From contig NZ_AWXE01000004.1 of assembly GCF_000469155.1 (NCBI RefSeq), forward strand, positions 806,001-870,000: a stretch of 64,000 nucleotides of DNA, in the 5' to 3' direction. The translations under genes were made by a program, and so were the position numbers. Within the stretch, counting starts at the first letter, position 1, and every line of letters starts with the position of its first letter. The DNA comes from Candidatus Micropelagos thuwalensis (GTDB lineage Bacteria; Pseudomonadota; Alphaproteobacteria; RS24). The notes under the pieces are model-generated. The model worked only from the letters and a program-made list of their open reading frames with translations, was not told where the DNA came from and did not search any database. Positions 18,043 through 26,812 of this stretch are shown here, in pieces.

Positions 18043-19491
18043 TTAGTTGCGCCAAAACCGAGGTGTCAGCATCACTAATACGCTGAACAGTTCCAGCCTC
18101 CCCAGAAGCATTGCGAGACATAATACCCATTTAGCCGCAATCGGAAGCTCTGAATAATTTCCTTGCGGACCGATAACCTCACCCATGCCAGGACCGACAT
18201 TCGCAATACCTGCGGCGGCAGCTGAGAGGGCTGTCAGTGCATCTAATCCCAGCATGCCTAATACAAGCGCAATGAGGCCAAATAGAGTGAAATAGGTAAA
18301 AGCAAATGTCAGTACCGACGCTGTCACCGTATCTGGCAGGGCGTTACCATTATATTTCATCACAAACACACCATTGGGGTAAGCTAATTCTTGCACTTGA
18401 CGGCGCAGACTTTTAAGCACGACCTGAACACGGAACACCTTGAGGCCGCATGAAGTTGATCCAGCGCACCCGCCAATAAACAAAACTATAAACAGCAGGC
18501 AAATCGCGAAATTACCCCATTGACCGTAATCGCTCGAAGCGTAGCCGGTGCCTGTCAGCAATGATGTCGTGTTGAAAATCACCTCTCGCAAGGCTGTTGC
18601 AGCGGAAACATCCTGTGTAAGTATGCGATATAGCCACAAGGTCGTGATGATGGTCACGAGCAGAGATAAAAACCCTCTTATTTGGGCATCAGTGAAAAGC
18701 GGCTCTCGATTGCCTTGTATCGCCTGCAGATATACGACAAATGGCAGGCTGGAAATTATCATGAAGAACACGGCGACGGACTCGATACCCAAACTATTGA
18801 AATGTCCGAGTGAGTTGTCAGATGTCGAGAAACCGCCTGTCGAAATTGTCGTCATGGCGTGAGTAATGGCATCAAACAAGCTCATCCCTGCAATGAGATA
18901 GGCAAAGGCACATAATAACGATATGAGCAGATAGATTTTTGCAATTGATCCGGCAATTTCAGTTGCGCGGGGTAATATTTTTTCGGAATTGTCTGAGGAC
19001 TCAAGTCTGAAAAGTTGCATACCGCCAACATTCAGCATGGGTAAAACGGATATCGCCATCACAATAATTCCGATACCGCCAAACCATTGTAACATAGCGC
19101 GCCATAATAAAATTTCTGGCGGCGTTGTAACCAGCCCGGTTATGATTGTTGCGCCGGTTGTTGTTAAGCCTGACATTGCTTCAAAAAAACTATCTGTATA
19201 AGTCAGGCCAATAAGGCTGAAATTCAAAGGCAATGCTGCAAATGCCGTGAGCGTCAACCATGAGAATCCGGTCAACACAAAAGCCTGCTTAACCGTCAGT
19301 GGGCGCAACTCACCACGACTTGTCAAAATGAGTGCAACGGCAAAAAAACCAGTAATACAAGCACTGATGATAAAGCTCTGCCAATCGGGGCTGGTTTGAA
19401 AAAGTCCTGTCACAGCAGGGACAAGCATGCCGACGGCAAGACTGCCCAGCATCAGGCCGATAATAAACAATACTGTGCGAAACTCATTCAT
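18043..19491 (-). CDS. trkH: TrkH family potassium uptake protein
   Basis: Potassium-translocating membrane subunit of 482 residues. Four pore-loop repeats of the SKT superfamily can be traced, for example SGLTTTGATIITG, TTISTGGFSTSD, and the region around SCGLKVFRVQVVLKSLRRQ near the third repeat. TrkH normally works with the cytoplasmic NAD-binding TrkA, which is not in this window. The start overlaps the apaG stop by one base (TGATG), so the two are translationally coupled. It is convergent with the RND pump, with only 20 bases between stops. Confidence 0.93.
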   Translation of the reverse strand: MNEFRTVLFIIGLMLGSLAVGMLVPAVTGLFQTSPDWQSFIISACITGFFAVALILTSRGELRPLTVKQAFVLTGFSWLTLTAFAALPLNFSLIGLTYTDSFFEAMSGLTTTGATIITGLVTTPPEILLWRAMLQWFGGIGIIVMAISVLPMLNVGGMQLFRLESSDNSEKILPRATEIAGSIAKIYLLISLLCAFAYLIAGMSLFDAITHAMTTISTGGFSTSDNSLGHFNSLGIESVAVFFMIISSLPFVVYLQAIQGNREPLFTDAQIRGFLSLLVTIITTLWLYRILTQDVSAATALREVIFNTTSLLTGTGYASSDYGQWGNFAICLLFIVLFIGGCAGSTSCGLKVFRVQVVLKSLRRQVQELAYPNGVFVMKYNGNALPDTVTASVLTFAFTYFTLFGLIALVLGMLGLDALTALSAAAAGIANVGPGMGEVIGPQGNYSELPIAAKWVLCLAMLLGRLELFSVLVMLTPRFWRN

Positions 19492-19883
19492 CAGTGAAGC
19501 GCGGTTTTGGCAAATGGGCTGACCAGCGAGAAGGCTGGTATTTCAACATCAAAATCTCTTCCGCTTGCCGTTCGCATTAAATAACGACCAGTCATAAAAC
19601 CGCTGGACGTGGTGAGGGGTGTTCCGGAAGAATATGTATAATCCGCCCCCGGGAGGAGTGTTGGCTGTTCGCCCACTACGCCATCACCTTTAACCTCTTT
19701 AAGACGGCCTAAGGCATCTGTGATTTTCCAGTGACGGGCAAGTAATTGGACAGTCTCATCACCTAAATTGACAATCGTTATTCTGTAGGCCCATACATAA
19801 TATCCCTCATCAGGGTCAGACTGGTCGTCAATAAAACGGGTTTCCACAATAACCTTGATATTTTCTGTTATGGCTTCAAACAT
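19491..19883 (-). CDS. apaG: ApaG family protein
   Basis: Single-domain ApaG protein of 130 residues with a fibronectin-III-like fold. The conserved core is visible (YVWAYRITIVNLGDETVQL, ARHWKITDALG, VVGEQPTLLPG, and TSSGFMTGRYLM). The family is linked to Co2+/Mg2+ resistance in enterics and to diadenosine polyphosphate metabolism by gene order, but its molecular function is not settled. It is coupled to trkH, and metZ ends 39 bases upstream on the same strand. Confidence 0.93.
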   Translation of the reverse strand: MFEAITENIKVIVETRFIDDQSDPDEGYYVWAYRITIVNLGDETVQLLARHWKITDALGRLKEVKGDGVVGEQPTLLPGADYTYSSGTPLTTSSGFMTGRYLMRTASGRDFDVEIPAFSLVSPFAKTALH

Positions 19884-19922
19884 TTTCCCGACCGGTTAAG
19901 AGGCGCCATGAGGAGACGCATT

Positions 19923-21143
19923 TTAAGACCCAAGTAACTCCAAGGCTTTCACAAAATCATCTATCAAATCTTGAGGATCTTCCAAACCGACTGAAACCCG
20001 CAACGTTCCAGGCGTAATACCGACTTTAAGCCTTTCTTGCTCCTCAAGCTTCAGATGTGTCGTTGTTGACGGATGCGTGATAAGCGATTTAGCATCTCCA
20101 AGGTTATTGGAAATTTTAACAAGCTGCAAATTATTGGCGACTTGAAAAGCGGCTTTTTGCCCGCCTGATACTTCAAATGAAATCAGGTTACCACCACGTT
20201 GCATCTGTTTTTGTGCCAATTTGTAGTGGGGATGATTGGGATTACCCGGATAAATCAGCCGTGAAACTTTTGGATGTGTGCTCAGCACCTCGGCTAGTTT
20301 TTCCGCACGGTCACAGTGTGCGTGAACCCGTAACTCCATAGTTTCAAGAGATTTCAACATCACCCAGGCATTAAACGGACTGATAGAAGGCCCTGTCTGG
20401 CGAATGAAATTGGCAAGATAATCATCTATCCAATCCTTGCGTCCCAACACAATACCGCCGAGACATCTGCCTTGGCCGTCAATATGTTTGGTTGCCGAGT
20501 AAATCACAATATCTGCACCTAAGGTGAAAGGGTTTTGCAAAACCGGCGTAGCAAATACATTATCGACCACCATGAGCGCGTCATGGCGATGAGCAATCTC
20601 AGATATGGCTTCAATATCGAGGATATCAAGCATCGGATTTGTCGGGCTTTCCAGAAAAAAGATTTTTGTTTCGGGCAGGGCGGCGTGCTCCCATGCATTT
20701 AAATCTGTGCCATCTATCAGGGTTGTTTTGATGCCGTAGCGTGGCAGTAAGGTTTCGACAATATAGCGACAGGAGCCAAAAAGTGCCTCGGCAGCAACCA
20801 CATGATCACCTGCTTTTAAATAACACAGCATTGTGGCAGTCACGGCAGCCATGCCGGTGGCAGTCGCACGGGCGTCAATTTCAAAACCAGTATCGGCGAT
20901 AAAATCAGCGCTTTCGATAGCAATCATTCGCTTTTCAAAGCTTCGCACTGTCGGATTCCCGAAGCGGCTATATTGATAACCGTTATCCTCACCCAAAAAA
21001 CGTGCCTGGGCCTGTTCGGCACTGTCATAGACATAGCCTGAGGTTAGAAACAATGTTTCTCCAGTTTCCCCATAGGCCGTGCGCGGTTCGGCTTCATGTA
21101 CAAGATTTGTACTTTTACGCCATTTATTTTTGTCTTTTGACAT
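19923..21143 (-). CDS. metZ: O-succinylhomoserine sulfhydrylase
   Basis: PLP enzyme of the Cys/Met metabolism family that makes homocysteine from O-succinylhomoserine and sulfide. The 406-residue protein starts at the ATG at 21143, with GGAAAG 7 bases ahead; a TTG nine codons upstream is rejected. The PLP lysine lies in YSATKHIDGQGR, and the N-terminal RTAYGETGETLFLTSGYVYD is typical of MetZ. A SAM-II riboswitch and attenuator precede it, which confirms a role in methionine synthesis. apaG and trkH follow on the same strand. Confidence 0.95.
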   Translation of the reverse strand: MSKDKNKWRKSTNLVHEAEPRTAYGETGETLFLTSGYVYDSAEQAQARFLGEDNGYQYSRFGNPTVRSFEKRMIAIESADFIADTGFEIDARATATGMAAVTATMLCYLKAGDHVVAAEALFGSCRYIVETLLPRYGIKTTLIDGTDLNAWEHAALPETKIFFLESPTNPMLDILDIEAISEIAHRHDALMVVDNVFATPVLQNPFTLGADIVIYSATKHIDGQGRCLGGIVLGRKDWIDDYLANFIRQTGPSISPFNAWVMLKSLETMELRVHAHCDRAEKLAEVLSTHPKVSRLIYPGNPNHPHYKLAQKQMQRGGNLISFEVSGGQKAAFQVANNLQLVKISNNLGDAKSLITHPSTTTHLKLEEQERLKVGITPGTLRVSVGLEDPQDLIDDFVKALELLGS

Positions 21144-21185
21144 CAAATACTTTCCGTCGGCCCTTTTCAAAAACAGGCCATTTAT

Positions 21186-21224
21186 AAAAAAACCCGGCCA
21201 AGGGACCGGGGTGTCACCCGGTCC
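21186..21224 (-). terminator. intrinsic terminator/antiterminator pair in the metZ leader
   Basis: Two overlapping stems can be drawn on the minus strand. One pairs GGACCGGG with CCCCGGTCC (21203-21224). The other pairs CCCGGTC with GGCCGGG (21193-21210, loop of 4) and is followed by seven T. They share bases, so only one can form at a time. This is the layout of a transcription attenuator placed directly after the riboswitch. Confidence 0.75.
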
Positions 21225-21279
21225 TTTTAGCCATTTATTTAACGTGGCTGCAAGCCGACCGGCTCAAATCACCACACCC
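21223..21279 (-). ncRNA. SAM-II riboswitch
   Basis: The minus strand shows the hallmarks of the SAM-II (metA motif) aptamer: GTGGTGATTTGAGCC, GCTTGCAGCCACGTTAAA and, after a short loop, GGCTAAAAGG. The P1 stem is GTGG (21275-21272) with CCAC (21247-21244); the pseudoknot strand is GGCTAAA. It lies 80 bases ahead of metZ, a usual target in Alphaproteobacteria, and senses S-adenosylmethionine. Recognised from memory of the consensus; a covariance search would settle it. Confidence 0.88.
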
Positions 21280-21287
21280 ATCTCCGG

Positions 21288-21316
21288 AAAATGACGAAAA
21301 AAACTGTTTTCGTCAA
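21288..21316 (-). promoter_or_regulatory. predicted metZ promoter
   Basis: On the minus strand TTGACG (21311-21316) and CATTTT (21288-21293) are 17 bases apart, so transcription would begin at about 21281, exactly at the riboswitch 5' end. The -10 is poor; position supports it more than sequence. Confidence 0.4.
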
Positions 21317-21420
21317 GTGTGCTGTTATCCACTGTGTATTTTAGCTCAGCCCTTGTTTTGGAAGCTGCGCAACCATTTAATATGGGAAAGCGAATCGTAA
21401 TCGGATTTTCAGGATTTTAT

Positions 21421-22569
21421 ATGCAACTGTTTCCAGAAGAAGAACAAACACCTTTAACAGCTCCCGGGCAAACGCACGCGACAGGTATATTACCTGCCCA
21501 TGGCATTCGTAACATGATACGCGATCAGCAAATCTGGGCAGTAAATGGTCAAAAATCAGGGGTTCTGGATGACCAGATACAGCCGGCAAGCCTGGATTTG
21601 CGGTTGGGTGACACGGCCTATCGGATTCGAGCAAGTTTTCTGCCTGGTGTCTCTGGTCAGGTGATGCAAAAGCTTGAAACGCTAGCATTTCATAAAATTG
21701 ATTTAACGGATGGTGCTGTGCTTGAGACCGGATGTGTGTATCTCGTGCCGTTGATGGAAGCACTTGCCTTGCCGGAGCGTACCGGCGGTTTTGCAAACCC
21801 GAAAAGTTCAACCGGCAGAATTGATGTATTCACGCGTGTGATTACGGATTTTGGTGTTGAATTCGATAAAGCTCCGCCTGGTTATAAAGGTCACCTATAT
21901 CTTGAAGTTAGCCCCCGCACGTTTCCTATTCTGGTGCGGGCGGGATCGCGGTTATCTCAAATTCGGTTTCGGCGCGGCAATCCCGCCCATTCAGATGCCG
22001 AAATTAAGCGTTTGCATCAGGAAAGTGCACTGGTTGACGGGCATGCTAATATTGATGGTGGGCTGGCGCTGTCGATTGATCTCGCCGGAGATAAGCAAAC
22101 CGGGCTTATTGGTTACCGCGCCAAACGACATGCAGGGCTCATTGATGTGGATCGTGTGAATGCACTCCCATTGAATGAATATTGGGAGCCTATTTATAAT
22201 CATGGTAAGAACCAGCTCATTCTAGATCCAGATGAATTCTATATTCTAGCCTCACGTGAGTCCGTCACCATTCCACCTACACATGCGGCAGAAATGGTGC
22301 CGTTCAATCCGCTGGTAGGTGAGTTTCGTGTTCATTATGCCGGGTTCTTTGACCCCGGCTTCGGGGCTGGCCTTGAAGGCAAAGGTAGCCGCGCCGTGCT
22401 GGAGGTGCGCTCCCGTGAAGTGCCGTTTATTTTGGAACATGGACAGATTATAGGGCGGCTGATTTATGAACGCTTGACGGACAGGCCGGAAGTGCTTTAC
22501 GGCAAATCGCTTGAGTCAAACTACCAGCGTCAAGGGCTCCGGCTCTCAAAGCATTTTATTCAAGACTAG
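21421..22569 (+). CDS. dcd: 2'-deoxycytidine 5'-triphosphate deaminase
   Basis: Deaminates dCTP to dUTP, feeding dTTP synthesis. The 382-residue protein is the long form common in Alphaproteobacteria, roughly twice the length of E. coli Dcd, with two dUTPase-like domains. The N-terminal half carries QPASLDLRLGDTAYRI and GFANPKSSTGRIDVFTRV, the latter holding the conserved Ser-Arg region. I start at the ATG at 21421 (AGGA 6 bases ahead) rather than the upstream ATG, because the extra residues are unlike the family. A near-consensus DnaA box lies 88 bases upstream. Confidence 0.92.
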   Translation: MQLFPEEEQTPLTAPGQTHATGILPAHGIRNMIRDQQIWAVNGQKSGVLDDQIQPASLDLRLGDTAYRIRASFLPGVSGQVMQKLETLAFHKIDLTDGAVLETGCVYLVPLMEALALPERTGGFANPKSSTGRIDVFTRVITDFGVEFDKAPPGYKGHLYLEVSPRTFPILVRAGSRLSQIRFRRGNPAHSDAEIKRLHQESALVDGHANIDGGLALSIDLAGDKQTGLIGYRAKRHAGLIDVDRVNALPLNEYWEPIYNHGKNQLILDPDEFYILASRESVTIPPTHAAEMVPFNPLVGEFRVHYAGFFDPGFGAGLEGKGSRAVLEVRSREVPFILEHGQIIGRLIYERLTDRPEVLYGKSLESNYQRQGLRLSKHFIQD

Positions 22570-22587
22570 GGGCTGTATTTTTTTCGC

Positions 22588-22765
22588 CTATCTCATACCT
22601 GAATTAATAGGGGTGTGATTTGTCTTTTCCCAGACAAACGGTTTCCAAAAAAGTTGTGCTAAGGCGCGACAGGTGATGAAACCAGCAAGAAGCCAGATAG
22701 AAAACAGGCCAAGAATGTCTTTGATGAAGTCATAGCGATTATTGCGATTTGTATGAATGCATGCC
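22588..22765 (-). pseudogene. possible C-terminal remnant of a family 2 glycosyltransferase
   Basis: Beyond the terB stop, another minus frame encodes DIVKD-like DFIKDILGLFSIWLLAGF, a membrane helix, then ALAQLFWKPFVWEKTNH. A last membrane helix followed by a W-x-KT-x-H tail is how many membrane glycosyltransferases of family 2 end. No start codon fits and nothing of the catalytic domain is present, so I read it as a decayed tail. It could instead be a small membrane protein. Family link is from pattern memory only. Confidence 0.35.
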
Positions 22766-23191
22766 TCACTGTGGTAATTTGTGAAATCTGGCGCGGGCGC
22801 CACGCTCAATCGCGGCTGCGGCAAGCTTATCTACTTTTAAAAAATCTCTGATCATATCAAGAAGGTGAAGTTCCTCCGGCGTGACCGTCAGATCTGCAGC
22901 GGCAATTTCAACAGCCAGCGCATAAGCGGTTTCATGCAATTCATCAGGTAAAGTGTTGGCAAGCAGGGTCATCAAGCTGTCGAGTCCTTCCTCCACTGAC
23001 ATTAATTCGACAAAACTTTCTGTGACAATATCCAGATCTTCGGGCGGAAAATTTTCAAATACCGGCAAAAAATCAATCAATCTTTCTACCCGAGACAACT
23101 CGGCATCGCTGATTGCCTCATCGGCTGCGGCCATAGCCAGCATTAGATGAATAAGAACCTGTTGTTCTGTCATAGGGGTCTGAATAGTCAT
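22766..23191 (-). CDS. TerB family tellurite resistance-like protein
   Basis: All-helical protein of 141 residues. The acidic helix starts LMLAMAAADEAISDAELSRV and the repeat VEIAAADLTVTPEELHLL are the two TerB half-motifs, which can bind metal through their Asp and Glu residues. Single TerB proteins like this are widespread and are not shown to act on tellurite; no other ter genes are nearby. It is divergent from lysS across 116 bases. Confidence 0.85.
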   Translation of the reverse strand: MTIQTPMTEQQVLIHLMLAMAAADEAISDAELSRVERLIDFLPVFENFPPEDLDIVTESFVELMSVEEGLDSLMTLLANTLPDELHETAYALAVEIAAADLTVTPEELHLLDMIRDFLKVDKLAAAAIERGARARFHKLPQ

Positions 23192-23307
23192 GTCTCTTCC
23201 TTAAATTTATGGTGACGGACATAATGTTGTTTGACAAGCTTTTCTCAATCGCTAGTTTCTCGCATATATTTGAAATATTGCCGACTGAAATCTAAGAAGA
23301 TATTTAT

Positions 23308-24903
23308 ATGACATCAGATTTGGAAAACTGGAAAACTCTGGCTGCCGACAGTAAAGTTTGGCCTTTTGAGGAAGCACGAAAAATCCTGAAACGCATAGAA
23401 GCATCAGGCCGAGGAGATGTGCTGTTTGAGACAGGTTACGGGCCGAGTGGCCTCCCTCATATTGGCACATTTGGGGAAGTGGCCCGTACCACCATGGTAC
23501 GCCAGGCTCTTGAAACGCTGGCACCGGATGTGAAAACGCGACTAATTTGTTTTTCCGACGATATGGATGGCCTCCGAAAAGTCCCTGATAATGTGCCAAA
23601 TGCCGATATGCTGGCGGCGCATCTTGAAAAGCCCCTGACCCGTGTGCCTGACCCATTTGAAACACATGATAGTTTTGGCGCTCATAATAATGCCCGCTTA
23701 CAGGCGTTTTTGGACAGATTTGAATTTGACTATGAATTCGCCAGTGCCACTGATTATTATTTTTCAGGCCGGATGGATGAAACATTACTGAAAATTCTCG
23801 CAAATTATGAAGCCGTCACTGGTATTATTCTGCCTACGCTAGGCGAGGAACGCCGCAAAACATACAGTCCGTTTCTGCCGATTTGCCAGACAAGCGGAAA
23901 AGTTTTGATGGTGCCGTTAACGGATCGCGACGAAGCGGCAGGAACCATAAGTTACACCCACCCTGAAAGTGGTGAAGACATAACAACACCTGTCACTGGC
24001 GGCGCTTGCAAATTGCAATGGAAAGCTGATTGGGCGATGCGCTGGGTGGCGCTTGGCGTGGATTATGAAATGGCTGGTAAGGATTTAATCGAAAGCGTAA
24101 CGCTTTCTTCAAAAATTTGTCGCGCGATAGGTGGTTCACCACCTGAAGGGTTTAACTATGAGCTTTTTCTGGATGAAAATGGCGAGAAAATCTCTAAATC
24201 TCGCGGTAATGGTATAACCATTGAAGAGTGGTTGACTTATGCAGCGCCAGAGAGCTTGTCGCTTTATATGTTTCAAAGCCCGCGTAAGGCAAAACGGTTG
24301 CACTTTGATGTTATTCCAAAAAACGTTGACGATTATTTGACATTTTTAAATAAGTTTCCGACTCAATCAGCAGAAGAGCAACTGACGAATCCAGTATGGC
24401 ACATTCATGGCGGTCAGCCCCCGTCTGGTGATTTGCCGGTCAGTTTTGCGCTGTTGTTGAATCTCGTCAATGTCAGCAATGCAGATGATAAAAATGTACT
24501 CTGGGGCTTTATCAAGAATTATGCGCCGGAGGCATCTCCCGAAGAGCTGCCCATGTTGGATGCGATGGCAGATTATGCCGTGGCTTATTATCATGATTTT
24601 GTAAAGCCGACGAAAAGCTATCGCGATCCAGACGATACTGAAAAGCAAGCCATGATAACTTTAAGGGACAAGCTTGCAGATTTATCAGATGACTTGGATG
24701 CGGAAGCAATCCAGACCGAAGTTTATGCGATTGGTAAAACCTATTTTGAGGATAATTTGCGAGACTGGTTCAAAGCGCTTTATGAGGTTCTGCTGGGGCA
24801 ATCACAAGGGCCACGCTTTGGTTCATTTATCGCTGTCTATGGGCTGGAACGCACGTGTGAACTGATTAATCAAGCTTTGGATGGTGATTTAACCGGTGAT
24901 TAA
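23308..24903 (+). CDS. lysS: lysine--tRNA ligase, class I
   Basis: Charges tRNA-Lys. The 531-residue enzyme belongs to the archaeal-type class I LysRS, which replaces class II LysRS in many Alphaproteobacteria. Both class I ATP-binding signatures are visible: HIGH as PHIGTF (in [13 protein letters not shown]) and KMSKS as KISKS (in [11 protein letters not shown]). The C-terminal helical anticodon-binding region follows. DUF952 begins 35 bases after the stop. Confidence 0.97.
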   Translation: MTSDLENWKTLAADSKVWPFEEARKILKRIEASGRGDVLFETGYGPSGLPHIGTFGEVARTTMVRQALETLAPDVKTRLICFSDDMDGLRKVPDNVPNADMLAAHLEKPLTRVPDPFETHDSFGAHNNARLQAFLDRFEFDYEFASATDYYFSGRMDETLLKILANYEAVTGIILPTLGEERRKTYSPFLPICQTSGKVLMVPLTDRDEAAGTISYTHPESGEDITTPVTGGACKLQWKADWAMRWVALGVDYEMAGKDLIESVTLSSKICRAIGGSPPEGFNYELFLDENGEKISKSRGNGITIEEWLTYAAPESLSLYMFQSPRKAKRLHFDVIPKNVDDYLTFLNKFPTQSAEEQLTNPVWHIHGGQPPSGDLPVSFALLLNLVNVSNADDKNVLWGFIKNYAPEASPEELPMLDAMADYAVAYYHDFVKPTKSYRDPDDTEKQAMITLRDKLADLSDDLDAEAIQTEVYAIGKTYFEDNLRDWFKALYEVLLGQSQGPRFGSFIAVYGLERTCELINQALDGDLTGD

Positions 24904-24938
24904 TCAGGGCGGCGCAATTAGAAGGATGAGACAGGCGC

Positions 24939-25313
24939 GTGACTTCTAAAGTGATTTTTATCTACAAAATATGCCCAGAACAGGATTGGCGTTCTGCAGT
25001 CGAAAAGGGTGTTTTTACTGGCACACAAATTGACATTGAGGATGGGTTTATCCATTTTTCTCCGCCTGAAGAAGTCGAGACGACAGCGGCAAAATATTTT
25101 GCCGGTCAGGATGGGTTGGTGCTGGTGCGCTTTCCAGTAGCCAGTTTGAGTGCGGCGTTAAAATGGGAAGCATCGCGCGACAATATTTTGTTTCCACATT
25201 TTTATGCGCCGTTGGATCCGCGACTTGCAGATAGAGTCTGGTCTTTACGGCTGAACGGTCGTAAACATATTTTTCCTGAAGATATGACAAGAGAAACGGC
25301 CTATCAGGAGTAA
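24939..25313 (+). CDS. DUF952 domain-containing protein
   Basis: Small cytoplasmic protein of 124 residues covering one DUF952 domain, with the conserved IYKICPEQDW start, GFIHFSPPEEV and FPHFYAPLD segments. The function of DUF952 is not established; members resemble a mono-ADP-ribosyltransferase-like fold by some descriptions. The start codon is GTG, the only sensible start in the frame. It sits two bases ahead of pyrD, and this DUF952-pyrD pairing is common in the class. Confidence 0.88.
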   Translation: MTSKVIFIYKICPEQDWRSAVEKGVFTGTQIDIEDGFIHFSPPEEVETTAAKYFAGQDGLVLVRFPVASLSAALKWEASRDNILFPHFYAPLDPRLADRVWSLRLNGRKHIFPEDMTRETAYQE

Positions 25314-25315
25314 TA

Positions 25316-26755
25316 ATGCGATTATATAAAATAATACGCCCGTTAATTTTCTGCTTGCCCGCCGAGATGGCGCATCGCTTGACCGTTCGCGTGTTATCGA
25401 CAATAGGTAAGTTTATTCCTACTCCCGGACGCGATGATTATATCCTCTCAGTCTCGGCGATGGGTCTTAAATTTTCAAACCCGTTTGGTATGGCGGCTGG
25501 GTTTGATAAAAACGGTGAGTTGCCTGAAGCTGTCAGTCGGCTGGGTTTTGGCTTTACCGAAATCGGAACAGTAACCCCTCAACCTCAGGACGGTAATCCA
25601 ACGCCGCGCATTTTCCGTGTGACCAGAGATGAGGGCATTATTAACCGACTTGGGTTTAATAATGAAGGGCATCAGATTGTTCGGACGAGATTGTCTTCAT
25701 ATAAAGCACTTTTGCCGCATGGGTTTCCGGTGGGTGTAAATATCGGTGCCAATAAAGACTCATCTGACCGTATAGATGATTATCGCATCGGCGCAGAAGT
25801 TTTCTCTGAGCTTGCCGATTATCTGACAATAAATGTGTCTTCTCCCAACACACCGGGTTTGAGGGATTTACAAACTGCTGAAGCGTTGACACAAATTATT
25901 ACTCAGGTGAAAAAAGTTGCCGGTGATGTGCCTGTAGTCCTGAAAGTTGCACCAGATTTAACGGATAACGACATTGCAGAGATTGCTAAAGTTGCCCTCA
26001 AGGTGAAACCGGCGGCTCTTATTGTCTCAAACACCACGATCGATCGTGATGGGCTTAAAAGCTCTCCTTATAAATGGGAAGAGGGCGGTTTGTCGGGACG
26101 ACCTTTAATGCAAAAATCCACGGCGGTTTTGCAAGAATTCTACAAACATACAAAAGGTAAGTTAACGCTGATAGGTGTCGGCGGGGTTAGCGATGCTGCC
26201 GATGCTCTGGCAAAAATTAAATCAGGTGCGTCGCTCATTCAACTTTATACGGCAATTGTCTATCAAGGCCCGGGACTGATTAAGAAGCTGAATCGCGATT
26301 TGGCTGAGTTATTGCGCGAAGAAGGCTTTGAGTCGCTCGAAGATGCGATAGGCGTTGATGTCTCACCTGAAAGTTCAAATGAGACAAAAGAGAAGGGGAC
26401 ACAAATGAAAGTGAAAATCTTACATAATCCGAGATGTACAAAATCGCGGCAGACGCTCGCCCTTTTAGAAGAAAATGGAACGAGCCCAGATATTGTTGAA
26501 TATCTCAAAACGCCATTAACTGAAAAGCAAATTAAAGCGCTTTTGAAAAAACTCGGTCTTTCGGCGCGTGATGCCATGCGTAAAAATGAAAACTTGTATA
26601 AAGAATTAAAGCTTGCTGAGGTTGATGACGAGGCCGTTTTGATAAAGGCCATGTCGGAAAATCCGATTTTGATTGAGCGACCCATTGTTGAGACGCCCAA
26701 TGGTGCAGCAATTGGGCGACCTCCAGAGAATGTATTACCTCTTTTGTCTGCATGA
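25316..26755 (+). CDS. pyrD: fused dihydroorotate dehydrogenase (class 2) and ArsC-like reductase
   Basis: One 479-residue frame holds two proteins. Residues 1 to about 350 are a full class 2 dihydroorotate dehydrogenase, the quinone-linked pyrimidine enzyme: membrane-binding N-terminal helix, FGMAAGFDKNGE, GTVTPQPQDGNPTPR, catalytic Ser in NVSSPNTPGLR, and the FMN-site VGGVSDAADALAKI. After a linker, Met364 begins a complete ArsC/YfgD-like protein: NPRCTKSR with the active Cys, then RPIVETPNGAAIGRPPE. AAGGGG precedes the internal ATG at 26405 by 6 bases, so the ArsC part (26405-26755) may also be made alone. Elsewhere these are usually two adjacent genes. Confidence 0.9.
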   Translation: MRLYKIIRPLIFCLPAEMAHRLTVRVLSTIGKFIPTPGRDDYILSVSAMGLKFSNPFGMAAGFDKNGELPEAVSRLGFGFTEIGTVTPQPQDGNPTPRIFRVTRDEGIINRLGFNNEGHQIVRTRLSSYKALLPHGFPVGVNIGANKDSSDRIDDYRIGAEVFSELADYLTINVSSPNTPGLRDLQTAEALTQIITQVKKVAGDVPVVLKVAPDLTDNDIAEIAKVALKVKPAALIVSNTTIDRDGLKSSPYKWEEGGLSGRPLMQKSTAVLQEFYKHTKGKLTLIGVGGVSDAADALAKIKSGASLIQLYTAIVYQGPGLIKKLNRDLAELLREEGFESLEDAIGVDVSPESSNETKEKGTQMKVKILHNPRCTKSRQTLALLEENGTSPDIVEYLKTPLTEKQIKALLKKLGLSARDAMRKNENLYKELKLAEVDDEAVLIKAMSENPILIERPIVETPNGAAIGRPPENVLPLLSA

Positions 26756-26812
26756 AATACAGGGTAAGAGAAGAAAATAGAGAGTATAGTCAAAAGACGT
26801 TTCGGAGGGGAT

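Noticed and set aside
22588-22824. 78-residue frame as an intact gene
   Set aside because: Its first third is a shadow of terB in another frame; only the part beyond the terB stop has a meaningful sequence.
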